A DNA stretch of 64,000 nucleotides from Hirudo medicinalis (taxonomy: Eukaryota > Annelida > Clitellata > Hirudinida > Hirudinidae), in contig MPNW01000041.1 in the NCBI GenBank assembly GCA_011800805.1, positions 1 through 64,000 of the forward strand, written 5' to 3'. A program made the position numbers and the translations under genes. This document shows, in pieces, positions 63,579-64,000 of the stretch. Every line of letters starts with the position of its first letter. Positions within the stretch are counted from its first letter, which is position 1. The notes under the pieces are model-generated. The model searched no databases, was not told the DNA's origin, and saw nothing but the letters and a program-made list of their open reading frames with translations.

Positions 63579-64000
63579 TTTTATTACTGAAATTCATCAA
63601 AAATATCGTGGTTAAAAAGTCTTTTTTAAATAAAATTACATTGGCTAAGCGTAAAAACCTTCTCAAAGCAACAGCAGAGAACTCAGTTTTTATTCGCAAG
63701 GTAACGTTGACAAGTTATTAAAAACAAACTATTCTCATTTTAACTTATTTTCATTTAACATTTGCAGTTTCACAGATTGCTACTCTTATTGCTTATTGCT
63801 ATTTCGAAACAGTCCGGTGCACCATCTCTTATGATTATTTACGAATCCAAGGCCACCATGTAAACAACTTTCGTCAGTTTTAAAAGCTTCTAGAGCGTGA
63901 AATAATTGTAATAATTACAATAAATGCTACATTTTTTCATTTTAAATAATTATAAATATTTTATTTAATTAATGTATTTTATGGTAGTATGGTATAGACT
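63579..64000. other. 5' flank of MAK/CILK1
   Basis: AT-rich. It probably carries the kinase 5' UTR and promoter. No exon recognised. Confidence 0.5.

Overview
The window is a 64 kb piece of an AT-rich nuclear genome from an animal, most likely an invertebrate bilaterian. All recognisable genes are intron-rich and metazoan in type: a Kv2/Shab channel, an FGF8-like ligand, a claudin-like protein, parvin and Rap1. Introns are short to medium and carry many ATT/ATC microsatellites. The phylum cannot be fixed from the sequence. Exon boundaries below were set by hand from homology, splice dinucleotides and codon phase. For most genes the phases close exactly, and the exceptions are stated.

Layout. 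2.5-3.9 kb: 3' half of a Kv2 channel (+), with a tRNA-type SINE in its intron. 9.4-10.9 kb: complete DGCR6/gonadal homologue (+). 11.6-16.8 kb: C-terminal two thirds of the iron-sulphur helicase DDX11 (-). 17.2-21.6 kb: C-terminal part of a plasma-membrane Ca2+ pump (+), with a 120-N gap and DNA-transposon-like sequence in one intron. 22.4-23.5 kb: EF-hand protein (-). 24.5-27.7 kb: FGF8/17/18-type factor (-). 30.5-31.4 kb: claudin-like tetraspan (+) with a broken last exon. 36.3-38.4 kb: clan-7 cytochrome P450 (+). 39.2-40.2 kb: Rap1 (-). 42.9-45.9 kb: complete parvin (+). 47.1-48.5 kb: LINE remnant. 48.9-50.0 kb: acidic ENEP-repeat protein (+). 52.8-55.3 kb: complete TRMT13 with a doubled zinc finger (-). 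56.8-58.3 kb: intronless winged-helix-like protein (-). 60.1-63.6 kb: complete MAK/CILK1-type kinase (-).

The genes do not form a pathway. Rap1 and parvin both act in integrin adhesion and lie head-to-head 2.7 kb apart, which may be chance. The most notable structural feature is at about 16.83-17.17 kb. The 5' halves of two divergent genes, DDX11 and the Ca2+ pump, are both missing at one AAT microsatellite, which points to an assembly collapse or a real deletion. Several otherwise conserved exons (DDX11, claudin-like, P450) carry one-base reading-frame breaks. I found no convincing undescribed system. The best leads are the truncated gene pair, the duplicated TRMT13 zinc finger, the altered P450 haem loop, the DEGH helicase motif, the tail-less Ca2+ pump and two GC-AG introns.
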